DNA from: Schlesneria sphaerica
GTDB taxonomy: Bacteria; Planctomycetota; Planctomycetia; Planctomycetales; Planctomycetaceae
Length of the DNA stretch: 64,000 bases
Assembly (NCBI RefSeq): GCF_044336245.1
Contig: NZ_CP172346.1
Span: 4,588,001 to 4,652,000, forward strand
Reading direction: 5' to 3'
The stretch's first letter is position 1, and each line of letters opens with the position of its first letter. The notes under the pieces were generated by a model. It had not been told where the DNA came from and did not search any database. It saw only the letters and a program-made list of their open reading frames with translations. Shown here one piece after another: positions 54,640-63,546 of the stretch. The position numbers and the translations under genes were made by a program.

Positions 54640-54695
54640 AGAGGCCCTGCTGTGGTGACCTGATTCGTTCACTCCAGGAGCCCCGGAAGTGTGTC

Positions 54696-55349
54696 CTACG
54701 GCAGGACCCGGACGCGTGAGCCTTCGACTTCCAGTTTGCCCGAGGCGAACAGGCGGATTGCTTCCGGTAACGCCTCGCACTCCTGCTCGAAGACTCTGGC
54801 AGCGAGGGTTGATGCGGAGTCGTCGTCGAGAACGGGGACGGTCTTCTGGACGATAATCGGGCCGTGATCAAATTCGTCGTCGACGAAATGAACCGTGCAG
54901 CCGCTGACCTTGGCGCCCCGATCCAATGCCGCCTGATGGACTTTGGTGCCGTGGAATCCCTGGCCGCAGAAGGCGGGGATCAGGGAGGGGTGGATATTCA
55001 TGATCCGGCCGTGAAAGTCGTCGGGGACTTTCAGTAATGCGAGAAATCCGCCGCAGATCACGAGATCGACATCTGCCTTGCGACAATGGTCAAAGATAGC
55101 GCTGCTGAAATCGTCGAGCGAAGCGAAGGCTTTGCGCTGGATCACTTCGCAGGGAAGGTCCCATTCCGCCGCTCGCTGGATCCCTCCGCAGTCCGCGCGG
55201 CTGGAGACCACCAGCGGTATCTGAGCATTCAGAGTTCCGTTGCGGATCTTTTCGGCCAGATTGACCAGTGTCGTGCCGCCCCCCGAGATCAGGACGGCGA
55301 GACGAATGGGGCGATTGAGCGCAGCCGGGAGCGGTCGATAACGAGACAA
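54696..55349 (-). CDS. purN: Phosphoribosylglycinamide formyltransferase
   Basis: The protein has 217 residues and a TTG start. 'LAVLISGGGTTLVNLAEKI' is the N-terminal nucleotide-binding strand. The catalytic residues are in 'RIMNIHPSLIPAF' (Asn, His) and 'GCTVHFVDDEFDHGPII' (Asp), as in PurN. It transfers a formyl group from 10-formyl-THF to GAR in purine synthesis. The upstream membrane protein gene ends 1 base before its start, so the two are translationally coupled even though their roles look unrelated. Confidence 0.96.
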   Translation of the reverse strand: MSRYRPLPAALNRPIRLAVLISGGGTTLVNLAEKIRNGTLNAQIPLVVSSRADCGGIQRAAEWDLPCEVIQRKAFASLDDFSSAIFDHCRKADVDLVICGGFLALLKVPDDFHGRIMNIHPSLIPAFCGQGFHGTKVHQAALDRGAKVSGCTVHFVDDEFDHGPIIVQKTVPVLDDDSASTLAARVFEQECEALPEAIRLFASGKLEVEGSRVRVLP

Positions 55350-55350
55350 A

Positions 55351-56328
55351 TCAGGCGTCCTCGGTTTCAGAGGGGGACTGGGGCGCGAGCGGATCCGGGG
55401 CAGGAAATTCTCTCGGCGGGAACTGCGAAAAATCAGGTTCGATCTGTGACGGCGGCAGCGGCGGCATTTCCCGTCGGTTGGTCTGCCAGATCAAGTAACC
55501 GCCAAACAGAAACACGAGGGTCGTCAGCACATACCATTTTAACCCCCACGGCTGGTAGACCTGCTTGTAGGGGCGGGGTAGCCACTTCACTTCGCCCGCC
55601 AGGATCAGGGGGGCCTTACGGGTGACGTCTTGCGCATCGTAGCCGTACATCTTGAAGTAGTAGCCGGTGAATTCGACCTCTTCCTGGATATCACCACTGA
55701 CGGGCAGGCCTTCCGGCTTGTTAGTAAAGATGACGACTGCCGGGTTCCCCTGAGAATCCCCAGTGTAGACCCAGCCTTCGTAGGCTTCGTCCATTCCCAG
55801 CGAGTTTTTGCCCAGTTCGAACTTGGTCAGCTTGCGCATGACGCCATGCAGACTGACGGGGCGTCCCCGATAAATTTCGGGATGCGTGAACAGGTCGACG
55901 AACTGGGGAAAGTCATATTCCTTTCGGCGCGAGTAGTTGGGGTTCAGCAGGCGTCGTTCGGCGCGCAGTTCGGCCGCCAGACTCTCTTGCCGACTGAGCG
56001 GAACTTCGGAGGCGAGTTTCAGAATTCGCAGGTAGGCTTCCCGCTCTTCATAGCGAACGCCGATCGTGTTGTCTTTGACGGTTTCCATCAGCCGGGGATG
56101 AACGGAGGCACCCCGATCGAGACTGGTGGGGTCTGCGAAATCGAGCAACAGTTCCCGTTTCCGCTTGAGGACCATTTCCTCTTCGGTCAACGGGCGGCGG
56201 GAACCCGGTGCAGGTTCGTCCGCACGGCCGGATAAGTCGGGATCACGACCCTGTGCCATGGCCAGATGCGGCTGCCAACACAGCACGAACACCACGAGGG
56301 CGTTCCGGATCCACAGTGATCTGTTCAT
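55351..56328 (-). CDS. Exported membrane-anchored protein of unknown function
   Basis: From the chosen ATG the protein has 325 residues. A signal peptide (MNRSLWIRNALVVFVLCW...AMA) starts the frame; 52 upstream codons of the longer frame are not supported. A charged helical region is followed by an OB-like or sandwich domain ('GRPVSLHGVMRKLTKF', 'DIQEEVEFTGYYFKMYGY'). A single membrane helix near residues 271-288 (LKWYVLTTLVFLFGGYLIW) precedes a Pro-rich cytoplasmic tail. I recognised no named family. It is coupled to purN directly downstream. Confidence 0.8.
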   Translation of the reverse strand: MNRSLWIRNALVVFVLCWQPHLAMAQGRDPDLSGRADEPAPGSRRPLTEEEMVLKRKRELLLDFADPTSLDRGASVHPRLMETVKDNTIGVRYEEREAYLRILKLASEVPLSRQESLAAELRAERRLLNPNYSRRKEYDFPQFVDLFTHPEIYRGRPVSLHGVMRKLTKFELGKNSLGMDEAYEGWVYTGDSQGNPAVVIFTNKPEGLPVSGDIQEEVEFTGYYFKMYGYDAQDVTRKAPLILAGEVKWLPRPYKQVYQPWGLKWYVLTTLVFLFGGYLIWQTNRREMPPLPPSQIEPDFSQFPPREFPAPDPLAPQSPSETEDA

Positions 56329-56651
56329 ATTGGCAACTCCGAAGCAATGAATGTGTGCCGGGCAGGCCGACCACCAAGCCGCATTCTCGCCGGTCACCTG
56401 AGGAATGTCGAGAGTCTTCGAACGTTTGCTCAATCGATCCGAGTCGGCGCCTTCATACCTGGCTCCAGAGGCCACTCGCTGCACCGCGAATCTGGTCAGG
56501 ATCGTCCGGCATCCGGTTCTGACTGCGCGGCCGCGTCAGCAGGTTTTTGTTGACATCGGCGCTTGGCGTAACTCACTTTGCGTTGTAAAGTGTCGTGATC
56601 GCTCGTCGACGCGGGTGTCAGTTTCTAGAAGACTCGTAAAGGATGAACGCG
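56329..56651. other. Divergent intergenic region
   Basis: About 320 bases separate the divergent membrane-protein and coiled-coil genes, so promoters for both should be here. Short frames crossing it have no recognisable motif. A stretch near 56457-56475 (CATACCTGG...AGAGGCC) weakly resembles the sequence at 54626-54645, which may hint at another decayed repeat copy. Confidence 0.4.
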
Positions 56652-57302
56652 ATGCGAAGAACTGTTTTGGCCCATTCGATTTTGTGGTTTCCACTCTTCG
56701 GCATTGGTGCAATGGTTTTCGCGTCGGATGCGACAGATCCCGATGCTCGCGCTCGGCGTGCTGAAAGTCGTGGTCAGGAGCAACTCAGGCGACTAGGACA
56801 ACTCAAGTCGATTCTGGACGATGTGAAAGTCAAGATTGACGGGAAACGCGAAGAGTTGGGGGTCATCCTCAAGAAATTGGGGACAGACGGCAACAGAAAG
56901 TTGGGTCCAGAGCAGCAGGAGACAATCGAACTCTATGCGGAGCTAAGATCAGAGCTTTCCCGAGTTCGCGAGGAGCGATCAGAGGTTGAATTGCGATTGA
57001 AGGGCCTGACCAGTACAGCCCCTGGGGCCGAGGAAAAACCGAATGCGCCGCAGCCTTTAAGTCCGCCTGCAACCAGGACCCAGAAATTTTTGACACGTAA
57101 GCTGGAAATACTGTCCACACACGAGTCCCTCCTGCTTGAAGTGATGGAGAATGCGGAAGAGGATCTTCTGCAATTGGACAGTGGATCAATTACACTTGAG
57201 TTGAAGCTGAGAGAGCTTGAAGGACTCAAGCCAGTTGAACGCAAAGCCACTGAAGAAATCGAGCGGACGAAAGCCGAACTGAAACGTCTCAAGTCGAACT
57301 GA
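56652..57302 (+). CDS. Exported coiled-coil protein
   Basis: The protein has 216 residues from the ATG at 56652, which lies at a good distance behind AAAGGA; an ATG three codons upstream would sit too close. A signal peptide (MRRTVLAHSILWFPLFGIGA...) is followed by charged helices with heptad-like spacing ('LGQLKSILDDVKVKIDGKRE', 'LYAELRSELSRVREERSEVE'). A Pro-rich hinge separates two coiled-coil stretches. I recognised no family. It may have a structural periplasmic role. Confidence 0.78.
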   Translation: MRRTVLAHSILWFPLFGIGAMVFASDATDPDARARRAESRGQEQLRRLGQLKSILDDVKVKIDGKREELGVILKKLGTDGNRKLGPEQQETIELYAELRSELSRVREERSEVELRLKGLTSTAPGAEEKPNAPQPLSPPATRTQKFLTRKLEILSTHESLLLEVMENAEEDLLQLDSGSITLELKLRELEGLKPVERKATEEIERTKAELKRLKSN

Positions 57303-57570
57303 TTCTTCCGGCCGCAGAACAAAATAGATGTTCCGCTCAGCCCTGTCTGGCGTCGATCCTCAGTGAATCCATTGATGAAGATTCCCTGATCTCGAACGAC
57401 GCGGACTCGAGATTGGCGTTGCTCAAAGAGAATTTCGATTGGCCGAAGATGTTAAGAACCTGAAAGTGCAAATTCGGAGGCTGGACTACCGATCGCTTCA
57501 GATTGAACGATTGCGGAGAGAGACTAATAGCCAATATGAATTTGTCTTCGAGACGCGCCTCAAGATCTAA
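57303..57570 (+). pseudogene. Possible decayed coiled-coil reading frame
   Basis: A frame entering from the previous gene (shifted against it) reads 'ASILSESIDEDSLISNDADS' and then 'RLALLKENF' before a TGA at 57461. A different frame, open from 57379, reads 'FRLAEDVKNLKVQIRRLDYR' and 'SLQIERLRRETNSQYEFVFE' to a TAA at 57570. Both stretches look protein-like and would join by a frameshift near 57440. No start codon with a ribosome site was found. It may be the remnant of a gene, a sequencing error, or chance. Confidence 0.35.
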
Positions 57571-57776
57571 CTCGCCACTTTGAATCTCGTCTCAGGCCAA
57601 TAATAGCGGTAGGCTTCTTGCTTCCCATTACCGGGCGGTCGATGGTTGATTGCGTATGAACGCATTTTGAGCGTACACTTCAGTCGGCGCTGATGTGTTT
57701 GCCGTTTGAAATGGACCGTTCCCGCCTTCATCCCCGCCTGAATTGCCTCAGCAATCCGCAATTTGCTGGAAACCGC

Positions 57777-60700
57777 ATGCCTGTAAAAATTACCCGGACC
57801 TGCATCGCGAGTCTTTTCCTGTCGTTTCTGGCGCTGGGAGTCATATGCTTAGGTTGGAGCGATCTGGCGACGGGGGACGACAAGTCCGGGGATGCGACAA
57901 CGGTCGTGTCGAACGAGGACGTCCTTTTCCGGGAGCAGGTCCAGCCGCTGCTGCAGAAATACTGCTATCGTTGTCACGATGCCGAGACGATGAAATCGGG
58001 GGTTCGTGTTGATCACCTGACGGGGGGAGTCGAGGATCGACAGATCCCGTTCTGGCTCGCCATCCGAAAGTTGATTGACGATCAGGAGATGCCTCCTGCG
58101 GACGAGCCTCAATTGAGCGACACGGAGCGGCGGAGCGTCAGCAAATGGATTGATGCGGCCGTTTCCGCGGCCCGGGCGCGCGACATCGCGAAGAATGGTT
58201 CCATTCGCCGGTTGACGGTCTCGCAGTATCGCAACACGCTCAAAGACCTGCTGGGTTTGCAGGAGGATCTGACCGATTCCTTGCCCCCGGATGGGATTTC
58301 CAAGGAAGGTTTCACCAATCAGAGTCACACGATGGTGTTGTCTCCCTTGCAGGTGGAAACGTACTTCGAAATTGCACAAAAGGGACTCGACCTTTGCATT
58401 GTCGATGAAAACAGACCGCCCGTGATTCAGAACTTTCGCATGGATCTGGGGGCGGCGATCAATCCCAGCCCTTGTCCTGACAATCTTGTACTGGGGGCCA
58501 ACAGCGACTTGCTGAACAATGCAGACTTCACGGTCACAGAGCTAACGCCGGCCAAGCCGTTCGTGTTTGAGCCTTTCGCCATGCGGACGACATTCGACTT
58601 TATTGAAGGTTACGTCGGTAACGACACGATTCGTGAATGGCGAAAATTTGACAGCATCTACCACGCTGTTTTCGCCTGCGTCCGGGGGACACCGGGTTAT
58701 CCGAAAGGGCGGGCACATCAGGCTGTGCCCGAGGGGCTGCTTCTGCGTCCTGCGATCCCCAGTCCCGAAATCTTTGGCCAGTCGAATACCTATGGCCCGA
58801 TGGCGAATTTCAAAATCTCACTGCGGGAATTGCCTGACTCCGGTAACTTTCGGTTGACGGTCCGTGCCGCACGGTATCGGGATGCCCTGCTGCTGGATGC
58901 GGGGTCGCCTGTTGAACCGGCCGGGACCAGCGCGGTCACCGCCGATGTTTCGATGTCACCGGAAACGACGATTGTCATCCCCGAGCCGGGAGTCTACCAA
59001 CTTGATGTCTACTGTGCTCCAGGGGGCTCAGCGGGCGAATTACAACTGCAGTTCGGTGATCGGCAGGTGGCGGGACACCTGGACGAACGGAAAATCGACC
59101 TGAAGGGGGACGGGAACGCAGACGAGGTTGCTGCCGCATTTCTGCTGGCGCGTCTTCCTGCGGGCGAGTTGAAGATCAACGCGCGGTATCGGGATCCGGC
59201 GCGATTGAAGCGGCTGGTCTGGAATCGACTGGACGATCAGGGTGAGCGAACCAGGCGTTTCTCGCAGTTTGAGAACCGATCTCCTTCCCTCGGCGTTTAT
59301 CTTGGTCTGCGCCGTGACTGCGGCAGCACATTGACGTCTGTCGGCGCACCACAGCGAGTTCAGTCCGATGAACTTCAAACCTACGTTTTCGAAGGGGCGA
59401 TCAACGACTTTCCCAGTCCCGATGTCGAAAAAGATAACGTGAACTATCTGGCAGGGATCCGCGAAATCGGCGTGCGCAGTGAGTACACCGACGGACGTGA
59501 CATGCCTCGGTTGCTCGTGAAGTCGATCGAGTTCGAAGGTCCGTATTTTGAAAGCTGGCCACCTGCGACTCATCAACGGATCTTCTCATCTGTGAACACT
59601 CTGGACCCGCCGATGGATCAGGCCCGGGGGGTGATTCGCTCATTCGCGACGAAGGCCTTCCGGCGACCTGTGACCCATGCAGAAGAAGCAGCGATCCTGA
59701 ACGTCTGGCAGGGTTCGTTCGATGCGACCGGGGACGCGCGGCAGTCCATCAAGGATGCGCTGACGATCGTCCTGACGTCGCCGCAGTTCCTGTTTCTGAT
59801 CGAGAACAGTGCCAGTCCCGAACCAGAGGATCTGGATCCGTACGAGCTTGCCTCGAAGCTTTCGTATTTCCTGTGGAACACGGCTCCGGATGCGGAGTTA
59901 CTGGAGCGGGCTGCGGACGGGACGTTGCCGGGATTGCTCGATGACCAGCTCGATCGGATGATCCGTGATCCGCGCTTCGAGCAGTTCCTCAGCGAGTTTG
60001 TTTCTCAGTGGCTCAGCCTGGACAAGCTGGATGTGGTGGCAGTGGATTCGCAGCAGTTTCCACGATTAACGCGGGACGTGAAGACGCACCTCAGGCAGGA
60101 GCCAGTGCGATTTGTGGCGTATCTGATTGAGAATAATCTGCCGCTCCGTCAGCTCGTGAAGTCGGATTTCATCGTGGCGAACGAAGTCGTGGCGAGCTAT
60201 TACGGTCTGGGTGGTTCCACAGAAAGCGGTTTTCAGTTTGTCCCGGTCCCGCACGGACGAACGGATCTGGGAGGGGTCCTGACGAATGCGGGGATTCTGG
60301 CAGGACTCAGTAATGGTCGTGAGTCGAACCCGATCAAACGAGGGGCCTGGGTTGCGCGGAAGATCATCAGCGAACCACCGGCTGATCCACCACCGAATGT
60401 TCCGCAACTACCGGAAGACGAGGGGAGCCCGCTCACGCTGCGTGAGAAGCTGGAGCGGCATCGCAACCAGCAGGGGTGTGCGAAGTGTCACGAAGGGATC
60501 GATCCGTGGGGATTCCCCTTTGAGCAGTTTGACGCCGCAGGCCTGCTCAAGTCTTCGGGAAAAAGTGACCCCCGTTCGACACTTCCTGACGGGACCGAAG
60601 TGTCTGACCTGAATGGACTCAAGGACTATTTCGCAACGGACCGAATTGATCAGATTGCCTTTGGATTCATGCGGCACCTGGCGTGCTATGCCGTGGGACG

Positions 60701-60824
60701 CAGTCTGACGTACAACGAAACCGAATCGATTCGGGAACATGGGAAAAAGTTAAGGTCCAACGACTATCGGATGCACGATATGATCCGCCTGATCGTGAAG
60801 AGTGATCTGTTTCTCAAAAAATAA
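57777..60824 (+). CDS. DUF1592/DUF1588 planctomycete cytochrome protein
   Basis: From the chosen ATG (signal peptide MPVKITRTCIASLFLSFLAL) the protein has 1015 residues. An N-terminal cytochrome-like domain has CYRCH. Next come DUF1587 ('RLTVSQYRNTLKDLLGL'), DUF1595 ('AFRRPVTHAEEAAILNVWQ'), DUF1592 ('DPYELASKLSYFLWNTAPD'), DUF1588 ('GGVLTNAGILAGLSNGRESN', with a second CAKCH) and DUF1585 ('YAVGRSLTYNETES'). Such proteins are exported haem proteins abundant in planctomycetes, and their redox role is undefined. The DUF1552 gene that follows 33 bases later is its usual partner. Confidence 0.94.
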   Translation: MPVKITRTCIASLFLSFLALGVICLGWSDLATGDDKSGDATTVVSNEDVLFREQVQPLLQKYCYRCHDAETMKSGVRVDHLTGGVEDRQIPFWLAIRKLIDDQEMPPADEPQLSDTERRSVSKWIDAAVSAARARDIAKNGSIRRLTVSQYRNTLKDLLGLQEDLTDSLPPDGISKEGFTNQSHTMVLSPLQVETYFEIAQKGLDLCIVDENRPPVIQNFRMDLGAAINPSPCPDNLVLGANSDLLNNADFTVTELTPAKPFVFEPFAMRTTFDFIEGYVGNDTIREWRKFDSIYHAVFACVRGTPGYPKGRAHQAVPEGLLLRPAIPSPEIFGQSNTYGPMANFKISLRELPDSGNFRLTVRAARYRDALLLDAGSPVEPAGTSAVTADVSMSPETTIVIPEPGVYQLDVYCAPGGSAGELQLQFGDRQVAGHLDERKIDLKGDGNADEVAAAFLLARLPAGELKINARYRDPARLKRLVWNRLDDQGERTRRFSQFENRSPSLGVYLGLRRDCGSTLTSVGAPQRVQSDELQTYVFEGAINDFPSPDVEKDNVNYLAGIREIGVRSEYTDGRDMPRLLVKSIEFEGPYFESWPPATHQRIFSSVNTLDPPMDQARGVIRSFATKAFRRPVTHAEEAAILNVWQGSFDATGDARQSIKDALTIVLTSPQFLFLIENSASPEPEDLDPYELASKLSYFLWNTAPDAELLERAADGTLPGLLDDQLDRMIRDPRFEQFLSEFVSQWLSLDKLDVVAVDSQQFPRLTRDVKTHLRQEPVRFVAYLIENNLPLRQLVKSDFIVANEVVASYYGLGGSTESGFQFVPVPHGRTDLGGVLTNAGILAGLSNGRESNPIKRGAWVARKIISEPPADPPPNVPQLPEDEGSPLTLREKLERHRNQQGCAKCHEGIDPWGFPFEQFDAAGLLKSSGKSDPRSTLPDGTEVSDLNGLKDYFATDRIDQIAFGFMRHLACYAVGRSLTYNETESIREHGKKLRSNDYRMHDMIRLIVKSDLFLKK

Positions 60825-60857
60825 AACAACAGGCTGGCAGTCTCCTTACAAAACCGG

Positions 60858-62204
60858 ATGCAGAACATGGGCTCAGCAGTACAACTGAATCGTCGCGCGG
60901 TGCTTAAGGGACTTGCCGGAGTGACGTTGTCACTTCCGTTACTGGAGGCGATGGGCAAGGAAGCGGCCCAGGAGATTCCTCGCCGGTTTTGCGCCATCTA
61001 CACCGCCAACGGGATGTCACTTCCCAATCCCTCGCACGGAATTGATGAGTGGAGCTGGTTTCCCAAACAGACAGGACGCGACTTCGAGTTTGGAAAGTCG
61101 ACGGAGCCGCTTCGTCCCTTCCGCGAACAGCTCAGCTTTATCAGCGGGCTGTACCATCCGAATGGAACCAAGGCGGACCCGCATCTCTGTTCGGACATGT
61201 GGCTGACCGGGGCGCCGCTGCACAATCCAAAGCCGGGAACCTACAACTCCGTGGCGCTGGATCAGGTCGTTGCGCTGCACACGAAACAGTACTGTCGTCA
61301 GCCGTCGCTGGTGCTGTCGATTGATGCGGGTGTCGGCTTCCTCTCGCGGACCGGCACGATTTCCTACAACCTCGAAGGAAAACCGATCCCGGCCGAGAAC
61401 AATCCGCGTCGCGTGTTTGATCGTCTGTTTCGGGGTGACCGGGCGTCGCTCGCCACGCAACGTGCTCAGCTTCAGCGACGGATCAAGCTGGTGGATGCGG
61501 TGCTTGAGAATGCGAAAACGCTCAACAAGCAACTTGGCCAGTCCGACCGGGAAAAAATGGATCAGTACCTGACGGCACTCGATGAGATTGAGGCGAGACT
61601 GGTCGCGTCCGAAAAGTGGATCGACATCCCGATCAAGCCGCAGGATTACTCCCATCTGAATCTCGACGCAACGTCCGAGGGGGAACCGCGTGAGTATTAC
61701 CGCAACATGTTCGATCTGATCGCTCTGGCGTTCGACGCGGATATCACTCGTTCGGTCGCCTTCATGCTGAACCGTGAAGACGGGATGGGGGTCAGTGATA
61801 CCTTCCCTGTGAAACTGGGACTCAAGGCGACCCACCACAGTTTGTCACATGCCGAGGACAAGAACGGGCAGATGAGCTTCGCACGATACGACTTGTTCCT
61901 GAGTGAGCAACTGGCGTATTTCATGCAGCGGTTGCGGCAGTACCAGGATGTGAACGGCAACGTGCTCGACAATACGATCGTGCTGTTCGGCAGTGGCGCC
62001 AGCACGACGCACAATCCGCTGAATCTGCCGACTCTTGTCGCAGGGGGCGCAAATATGGGGCTGAGACATGGTGCTCATTGGAATCAGCCCAAGACTCCCC
62101 TTTCCAATCTTTACCTGAGCATCCTTCGGTCGATGAAGATTGAAGAGAACTCTTTTTCGGACAGTACAGGTGTGCTTCAGAATTCTGTGTTCACGGGAAT
62201 CTGA
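60858..62204 (+). CDS. DUF1552 domain exported protein
   Basis: The protein has 448 residues. The N-terminus contains an RR-type export signal ('NRRAVLKGLAGVTLSLPLLE'). The body matches DUF1552: 'FCAIYTANGMSLPN', 'GAPLHNPKPGTYNSVALDQV', 'LVLSIDAGVGFLSRTG' and the C-terminal 'VLFGSGASTTHNPLNLPTLV'. Members nearly always follow a DUF1592 cytochrome gene, as here. The pair probably forms a periplasmic enzyme system of unknown substrate. An alternative start is the ATG three codons downstream. Confidence 0.94.
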   Translation: MQNMGSAVQLNRRAVLKGLAGVTLSLPLLEAMGKEAAQEIPRRFCAIYTANGMSLPNPSHGIDEWSWFPKQTGRDFEFGKSTEPLRPFREQLSFISGLYHPNGTKADPHLCSDMWLTGAPLHNPKPGTYNSVALDQVVALHTKQYCRQPSLVLSIDAGVGFLSRTGTISYNLEGKPIPAENNPRRVFDRLFRGDRASLATQRAQLQRRIKLVDAVLENAKTLNKQLGQSDREKMDQYLTALDEIEARLVASEKWIDIPIKPQDYSHLNLDATSEGEPREYYRNMFDLIALAFDADITRSVAFMLNREDGMGVSDTFPVKLGLKATHHSLSHAEDKNGQMSFARYDLFLSEQLAYFMQRLRQYQDVNGNVLDNTIVLFGSGASTTHNPLNLPTLVAGGANMGLRHGAHWNQPKTPLSNLYLSILRSMKIEENSFSDSTGVLQNSVFTGI

Positions 62205-62223
62205 GACGAGGACGAAAATACGA

Positions 62224-62637
62224 ATGTCGGCAAGTAACCGTCGCAGGGCCACTGCGAGGACCAAAGCTGTGAAAGAGCGGGACGCGAAAGGGGGACCGGC
62301 GGGAAGAGCCCTCGCTGGGAACCGCGTTGCCGACTTACGGAAACAGCTGCAACTGAGGCAGAAAGACTTTGCCCGGCTGTTACCGATTTCGGTCAGATCC
62401 CTGGCCACGCTGGAGCAGGGAGGTCTGCCGACCAGTGTTGTCTCTCGACGGTTGACGGAGTTGACTCGATTGACCAATGCCCTGTCGAAGGTCGTAGAAT
62501 CCGACTCTCTGGGAGACTGGCTACAGACGCCGAATTCCGCCTTTGACGGATTGATGCCGATCGAGGTCATCGACCGGGGTGAAAGTGACCGGCTGTGGGG
62601 GATGATTTACGGTTTCAGATCTGGCGACGACTCGTGA
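62224..62637 (+). CDS. Xre-type HTH protein with MbcA/ParS-like C-terminus
   Basis: From the ATG at 62224 the protein has 137 residues. A basic N-terminal segment is followed by a helix-turn-helix ('VADLRKQLQLRQKDFARLLP', then 'ISVRSLATLEQGG'). The C-terminal part ('LGDWLQTPNSAFDGLMPIEV', 'DRLWGMIYGFRSGD') resembles the MbcA/ParS/DUF2384 domain of RES-Xre antitoxins. No RES toxin gene is adjacent. It may act as a solitary regulator. The start is set 19 bases behind the DUF1552 stop; the longer frame overlaps that gene. Confidence 0.75.
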   Translation: MSASNRRRATARTKAVKERDAKGGPAGRALAGNRVADLRKQLQLRQKDFARLLPISVRSLATLEQGGLPTSVVSRRLTELTRLTNALSKVVESDSLGDWLQTPNSAFDGLMPIEVIDRGESDRLWGMIYGFRSGDDS

Positions 62638-62694
62638 AGGCCTGGTCCCTCGAAAGACGTTAGTCTGTGATGGGGCGACATTGAAAGGAAATGG

Positions 62695-63525
62695 ATGCGA
62701 CTGGAGACGCAGGTCGTAACGGCGACAGATGCCGTTGAGCTTTTCGTTCGAAGTTATCTTCCCGACCAGCGTGATCCCCGGCGTGTGCTTTACTGGGTGC
62801 ACGGTCTCGGCGAGCATGGGGGGCGGCATGAGCACGTTGCCAAATGTTTGACCGAGCGGGGATGGAGCATGATCGTGGCTGACCTGCGGGGGCACGGCGG
62901 TTCCGGCGGTACACGGACTCATGTTGCCAGTTTTGATCAGTATGTCGATGACATCGTCTTGATCTGGGAAAGACTGGGGCTTACCGCATCACCCCCCACA
63001 CTGCTGGGGCACAGCATGGGTGGGCTGGTCGTGGTGAGGGCCGTTCAGACGGGCAAGGTGGCCCCTGCATCCCTGGTTCTTTCGTCGCCGTTGCTGGGGT
63101 TGAAGTTGCGAGTGAATCCCGTCGCAGAGCTGTTGGGGCGCGCGGTCGTCCGGTTCCTGCCCACGCTGCGCTTTTCCAATGGCATCGATCCCGCCAATAT
63201 GACAACGGATTCTGAGTTCGCTGCCGCGCGTCGAAGCGATCCTTTGATCAATAAGACCGTGACGGCGGGCTGGTTTTTTGCTATGCAGAAGGCGAAGGAC
63301 GCAGCGATTCGGGATGCAGCCAGGGTTTCCCTTCCCTTGCTGGCACTGCAGGGGGGGAACGATCGGACCACGGATCCAGAGGCATTGGCGAAGTGGTTTG
63401 AACGCGCTCGGTCCCAACCCAAACAACTGCTCCTGTTACCTGATCACATTCACGAATTGTTTTTCGAATCGGACTGGCAACAGACGACTCTACAGATGTT
63501 GAACTGGCTGGAGTCAATCCGCTGA
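62695..63525 (+). CDS. Alpha/beta hydrolase (monoglyceride-lipase-like)
   Basis: The protein has 276 residues and no signal peptide. 'VLYWVHGLGEHGGRHEHVAK' contains the oxyanion-hole region, and 'PTLLGHSMGGLVVVRA' carries the nucleophile Ser in GHSMG. 'LALQGGNDRTTDPEALAKWF' gives the catalytic Asp and 'LLPDHIHELFFE' the His. This matches serine aminopeptidase S33/monoacylglycerol-lipase proteins (Hydrolase_4). It probably hydrolyses lipid esters in the cytoplasm. Confidence 0.92.
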   Translation: MRLETQVVTATDAVELFVRSYLPDQRDPRRVLYWVHGLGEHGGRHEHVAKCLTERGWSMIVADLRGHGGSGGTRTHVASFDQYVDDIVLIWERLGLTASPPTLLGHSMGGLVVVRAVQTGKVAPASLVLSSPLLGLKLRVNPVAELLGRAVVRFLPTLRFSNGIDPANMTTDSEFAAARRSDPLINKTVTAGWFFAMQKAKDAAIRDAARVSLPLLALQGGNDRTTDPEALAKWFERARSQPKQLLLLPDHIHELFFESDWQQTTLQMLNWLESIR

Positions 63526-63546
63526 GACGTGTCTCGAGGTGGTGAA

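Larger units (their letters stand above)
53860..54695. other. Repeat-rich spacer upstream of the porin
   Basis: These 836 bases must hold the porin promoter near 53.9 kb. The rest contains two back-to-back hairpins (54193-54256), the second copy of the dispersed repeat (54453-54580) and a short direct repeat pair (54390-54416 and 54612-54639). Open frames run through in several phases but share no coding signal with the neighbours. Confidence 0.6.

Noticed and set aside
62224..62637. A complete RES-Xre toxin-antitoxin pair
   Set aside because: No RES-domain gene is adjacent on either side; only the antitoxin-like protein is seen.
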